Shown here piece by piece: positions 59,351 to 64,000 of a stretch of 64,000 nucleotides of DNA. Position 1 is the stretch's first letter. Each line of letters opens with the position of its first letter. The notes under the pieces were generated by a model, which had not been told where the DNA came from, did no database searches, and worked only from the letters and a program-made list of their open reading frames with translations. The position numbers and the translations under genes are program-made. The DNA comes from Plectrocnemia conspersa (Eukaryota; Arthropoda; Insecta; Trichoptera; Polycentropodidae): contig VTFK01000074.1 of assembly GCA_009617715.1 (NCBI GenBank), positions 992,001 through 1,056,000 on the forward strand, written 5' to 3'.

Positions 59351-62084
59351 GGTTTATTTTTTTAAGGCGCTCTGAGACATATTCAATTGCAAATAAGACT
59401 CACATTTATTTTTCTGACTTGTGTTTTTAAATAAAGTTTTGTGGTATACAGAATATGGTCATTAAGATAACTCTAAGAATTTACATTGGTATTAGAATTC
59501 TGTTTTTTTTTTATTTGTGTGAAATATGTTGGCCGCCACAATATTGATTAAAGCACATTTTATTTTATTCCGTCTATTTAAAATATATTCATTATTTTAA
59601 AATATTATTAAAGTGAACATTTTCCTATGTTTACTTTAATAATATCTAAAAGGCAGTATTTGTAATGTGTAAGGTAGATATGCAACTCAAGTTTGAGAAA
59701 CTCACTAGTATTTTTTATTTCTTTTTATTGAGAAGTCCTAAGAAAGTAAATAAAAGCTAGGCTTAGGTCATCTTTTAACCAACTTATACTAAAAAAATAT
59801 ATAACTGACATAAAAAACCTATAATAAAGGAACGTGACAATGCTCATATAGTGTAACGTAGTAACGTAATTTGCATCATAAACATAGTTTTATGATTGTA
59901 AGATGCATTATAAGTGCAATTTCAGATCTCTTGTTTAACGTTACCTGTCTCAACAAATAGTTTTTTTGTTTAAGTAGTTTATTTAAACCTTAATTTGAAA
60001 TTCTTAGAGAAATATAGATAGTATCGTTTAATATTAATTTCTAAAACCCAAATTAAAATTTATAGCCGCATATTATTTTAAACAGTTATTAAAATGGAAG
60101 CACTGCTTTAATAAAATACATTAATTAAGATGCTATTAAGAACTTACCATATTAAAAATAATAAAAATTACCATTACCCTCTTTTTTTAATTAAAAGCAT
60201 AACAAAAAAAAATAATCATTAAATAATGAAGGGCTAAATCATCTGATATGTAATAAAAAGCTTATAGAAAATTATATTAAAGAAAAGTATATATTCAATC
60301 AAATTAATAACTTGACCTCATTAGCATCAACTAAATATATAGAGATGTGAGTTTTCTTTTTATCTATAACATATGTTATAGTTGCTTTTTTGCTCTTTGC
60401 TCACATCAGTTGGTAAATCACTTAACATCTTTTCTCATTTATCTTTAAAATGTAAACCTCGTGAATGTCTTCCCTTGTATACTGTCAATATATCACACGT
60501 TCTATAAAAGTTTTCTACGAATTTCGAAACGAAGACGACATTGCTAAATTAAACGTTTCAGACAAACGATTTTTTTTTTATAGCGACAAAAATTAAGTAC
60601 ATTTTATGCTTATCTTTAGACATAAATGAGCTTATTGAAGTTAGTCTCTAAACGATTGTTTTTAATAAAATTTATTTTTTTGACACATAGCTTTTGATAA
60701 CCGTTTTGAAAAAAATAGTTCCAGATAAATTATTTTTGTAGTTAAAAAAAGTGAAACTAGTAATTTTAAACAATTTTACTTAGCATTTATACATTTTTAT
60801 TTTTATATTTAAAATATATTCAATCAAAGTATTAAATAACGATTTTCACTGAAAATAAAATCATATATTATACAATATTGTAAAAAAATGGATTAAATAA
60901 AAAATAAAAATGGGTTTTAAAATAAAAAATTGCGAAACTTGTATACCTAAAACAATTTTCACCTTGAATATTTTCCTTACCTTCCCATTACAACGTAAAC
61001 GTTACGTAAACGCGTTTTATAATATAATACTTTATTCGCTTCACACGCCGTGGCTTCGGCTTATCACAACACCTAAGAAAAGATTGATTAAAAAGAGGAG
61101 AAAAAAATATAACACACTTTTCTCAGTATTAGGATGAACGGTTATTCGTGTTTTTCGCTGTGAAGATTAATTCATAGCCATTATTATTGATTTCGTGTCC
61201 GTTTGTGCTAAAAAAAAACCGCGGTAACCTAATTTGTTTAAAGTTAGAAAAATATAAAATACCAAGAGGGCTTTGTTATAACGACCCGTTTCGTAATTCG
61301 CATAAAAGATGATTTTGAAAGCTCGAGGGAAAAGAATGAAAAAGTTTGTTACATTGTTGACGACTTTTGATTGAAATGAAGATATAAATTTGGTTAAAAA
61401 AATATATAAGTTATATAATATAATATAATATTTAAAGCTTGTTACAACTCTCTTTACTATTTAAAATATGTAAGATTAAAATTTTGTTTTAAAAGTTATT
61501 TAATTATAAATACGACAATCGCAGCTTTTAATATTTGTGACGACCATCATGATATTACATTAATCGCGAATACATAGTTTGACAAATATTATGCTAAGAC
61601 ATGCAAAAAAAAATGTTTGTTAATAACAAAGGAATTCCGCCTGAGTTATTTTAGCGCAAATTAGGTATTAGCTTCAGTATGACTTATTTAGGTAAAATAT
61701 TTGTTGGAACCACTCACAATCATTGCATCGAAATAAACTCTGCTTTGTAAGTAAATCATAAAAATCATTTATTTAAATCACTTTGATTTGAAATTAAAAT
61801 AATATAACAGTTATGCGGTATCAATGGCGCCGAAGAAATTTGCACTAAAACCATTGTACAGAATTGTTTTTAAACAAAAAACGGCCAGTCCCCGATTTTT
61901 TCACTGATCAGATTCCAAGCACAATTTCTTCGACTCGTACATTTACGAACTTTACCACAATTTTGCATTAATGCTTAGCGATGTGCAAATTTTTATGTAA
62001 AGTCTTAAACAAATATATCTTATCAAGCTTTTTGGGGATTAGAAACGATGGTTTTAAGGTTGATTTGATTCTTTTGCGACTATG
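59351..62084. other. non-coding DNA; one hairpin
   Basis: No gene is seen. An imperfect hairpin lies at 59602-59620/59627-59645 (atattattaaagtgaacat / atgtttactttaataatat, one mismatch, 6-base loop). Remaining text is A/T-rich. Confidence 0.5.
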
Positions 62085-62216
62085 TTACATAAAAAATGCA
62101 GTTATTCTCGAGGTATTTTCGTTTTGGGTTTTGAGAGAGTCCCGATCACGTCCTCTTTTAATGACCGTTAAAGCTAGAACGTCTGCATTATCCGATTCGC
62201 TTGAAGCTGTTGCCAT
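62085..62216 (-). other. small open frame, 43 codons, unrecognised
   Basis: On the minus strand ATG at 62216 (context gcccaATGg, preceded by an acceptor-like attacag) opens a frame starting MATASSESDNADVLAL and ending at TAA. The N-terminal composition (Ala, Ser, Asp, Thr) is less AT-driven than most frames here. There is no domain and no clear splice donor, and a plus-strand frame overlaps. It may be chance. Confidence 0.2.
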
Positions 62217-62892
62217 TGGGCTCTGTAATACGCTGTGATTGTACATTGATAAATTTAATGCTAGGTCTAGTATGTAATATTTTACGATTATCGTGACGCA
62301 TTAGGTTTATTTTTTCAGGTTACGATAGTGTTATTTAAAAAAATATATATGTATTTGACAAAAATTATGTTATAATAATTTGCAATGGTTATTAAATCTA
62401 GGCTTATAAAAAAATATTGCCATAGTTAAATTTAAAGACAACCAACACTACTAAAAAAATAGTATATATAAAAGTTCAACTGAACTTGCACCAAAACCGA
62501 GATGACTTTTAGAAACTAAAGAAAAATATCTGTTTCTACTTTGTTCGTCCAGTCTGGTTCATCCAGGCAGTCTACCGAATTTCTAAGAGCTTAACTCAAT
62601 CATTGTTATAACTCGGAGACTACGATGATGCAGTAAATTAATAAAAACAATTACCCTCATATTTATATAGTATTCTTGTTCTAATTTTATGGTCATATTT
62701 CTATTGAAAAAATATCTTTTAAAAACTTCATAATTATAAAAAACGGATATACTGAAAACTAAGATTTTTCATTACCGCTTAACTAAGATAAAATTGTTCC
62801 TTTAAAATATGTGGATATTAAATAATATTTTTTTACAAATGTGACTGGTATGACTTGATAGATTTTTTATATTATAATTTAATATTAAAAAA
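62217..62892. other. non-coding DNA, no gene seen
   Basis: A/T-rich spacer before the TIR element. Confidence 0.5.
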
Positions 62893-63972
62893 ATGCCTGC
62901 ACTACACTCTCTGGAAGTAAGCCACGGTTGGCCAAGGACTGAGAATATAGTGGGTTAATTCGGGGTTACTTCGGTTGAGTTCGGTTCTGCCCGCTCTAAA
63001 ATCTCTTGAAAGTTCTCCGAGATTACCGAGAACGGGAGGTAAAAGGGGGGTAATTTAAATCAACTTGGCCAGCTTCAAGCGCTTCCGAAAATTGTCGGCA
63101 AACGGACCGAAGTCAAAGAGATTTCGAGCGCGAGCGGTGAGATACTTCCCCTTTCGCTCACTCGCGTGTCAAGTGACGAGAGTGAGAGAAATAATGATAT
63201 GGTTTTTCGCAAACTGAGATAGAACGAGTAACTCGCTTCAATTTCAGTATGCGCGTAGGCGTCTTATGGTCAACACGCATGACGAGCGCTGCATCGTGAT
63301 CACGTGGTCAACTTATCGGGGACTTCAACAGACTCTTACTGACATCTTTGAATATTTTAGGGAACCGAAAGAGATTAATGATATTTTGAAAGTTTATTCT
63401 TCTAACAAATATCGTTATTATATTTTTTTTCATATAAAATTAAATAATTAAAAAATAATTAGTGGTACTTGATTTTGCTAAAAAAAATCGTTTCGAATAT
63501 CCCTATGTATTTTTCTAGATCGGTTTATATAAATTTCACACCATAATGAATTCTTATTTAGAATCGATGGCGACAAATTCTAGGATAGTCACATATGTGG
63601 TGTTCGTATTCTGAAGTATCATTTTTATGCCTTATGTCATTTTGCAAAATCCGACAAAAATTTTGCGTAAATTGAATATTTACGAACGAAAAGTTTTCAC
63701 TGATATTGTATTGGTGAATGCCCACACTAACTTTTATAATTATCAGTAGCGTAATTTTAATAATATGATAATTTAAAAATTGCGATTATTTGGCACATTT
63801 TTTGATCGCGCGCAAATATGCTAGCAGCCGCAGCGCGGACGTTGTTCACGCTCGCCGTCCGGATGGCATATCAAATTTGTGACTTTGTGGCCGCTACTCG
63901 GAAGTCGGCGACCTCAACCGACTTTAGTTGAACTTCGGTTCAGACAACTTCCAGAGAGTGTAGTGCAAGCAT
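62893..63972. mobile_element. 1.08-kb TIR element, superfamily unknown
   Basis: The left end 62893-62918 (ATGCCTGCACTACACTCTCT...) and right end 63947-63972 are inverse over 26 bp with one mismatch. Subterminal text is rich in TTCGGTT/AACCGAA-like strings on both sides (for example 62967-62988 and 63914-63940). No target duplication is obvious. Inside, 63134-63190 resembles one arm of the 4929-5100 MITE. 63266-63451 is a 61-codon frame without a recognisable domain. The element lacks a transposase and is presumably non-autonomous. Confidence 0.7.
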
Positions 63973-64000
63973 AAAATAGATGAGCATCATTCCACATATT

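Overview
The window looks like intergenic or deep-intronic DNA from an arthropod nuclear genome, most likely an insect. It is very AT-rich, has no operon structure and almost no long open frames. It is full of decayed eukaryotic transposons (hAT, mariner, piggyBac, non-LTR retrotransposon, tRNA-derived SINEs, MITEs) and long (TA)n tracts. The insect order cannot be fixed from the sequence alone. No intact protein gene, rRNA or functional tRNA is supported.

Layout. 1-8 kb: AT-rich DNA with a piggyBac-like MITE carrying a CGCCGTACATGTACGGCG palindrome, a terminal-inverted-repeat (TIR) MITE (4.93-5.10 kb) and foldback MITEs (5.6-6.0 kb). 9-13.7 kb: two tRNA-Thr-like SINEs, a mariner scrap, a possible pogo/Tigger scrap and a low-copy repeat. 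17.9-19.7 kb: a non-LTR reverse transcriptase fragment, a second copy of the 5.0-5.5 kb block and further repeats. 20.4 kb: a possible minus-strand promoter with leader exon. 20.9-22.7 kb: a shattered mariner. 24.3-25.5 kb: a shattered piggyBac transposase. 26.0-27.9 kb: a possible hAT frame holding a foldback element and a 176-bp tandem array. 30.2-34.6 kb: the best-preserved structure, a DUF4371/ZMYM-like hAT element with a second, GTF2IRD2-like hAT nested inside it; both have perfect 8-bp target-site duplications (TSDs). 35-38.3 kb: AT-rich DNA and two (TA)n microsatellites. 38.72-38.87 kb: a GC-rich, well-spliced minus-strand exon. 41.3-43.1 kb: a MULE-like MITE inserted in a SINE, and a non-autonomous hAT. 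44.7-46.1 and 52.5-52.9 kb: further copies of the palindrome MITE. 49.2 and 51.6 kb: two long perfect palindromes. 54.66 kb: a possible minus-strand first exon. 62.9-64.0 kb: a 1.1-kb TIR element of unknown superfamily.

Taken together, the minus-strand splice signals near 54.66, 38.72 and 20.40 kb could belong to one long gene with untranslated 5' exons and alternative promoters running right to left. Most of the window would then be its introns. This is an inference from splice and TATA motifs only. Several moderately GC-rich, TE-free islands (about 16.0-17.4, 28.7-29.6, 43.5-44.0, 50.5-50.8, 57.5-57.7 kb) resemble conserved non-coding regulatory DNA but cannot be proven without cross-species alignment. 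I found no convincing undescribed biochemical system. The most notable signals are the nested hATs, the MITE-derived tandem array, the perfect palindromes and the 38.7-kb exon.
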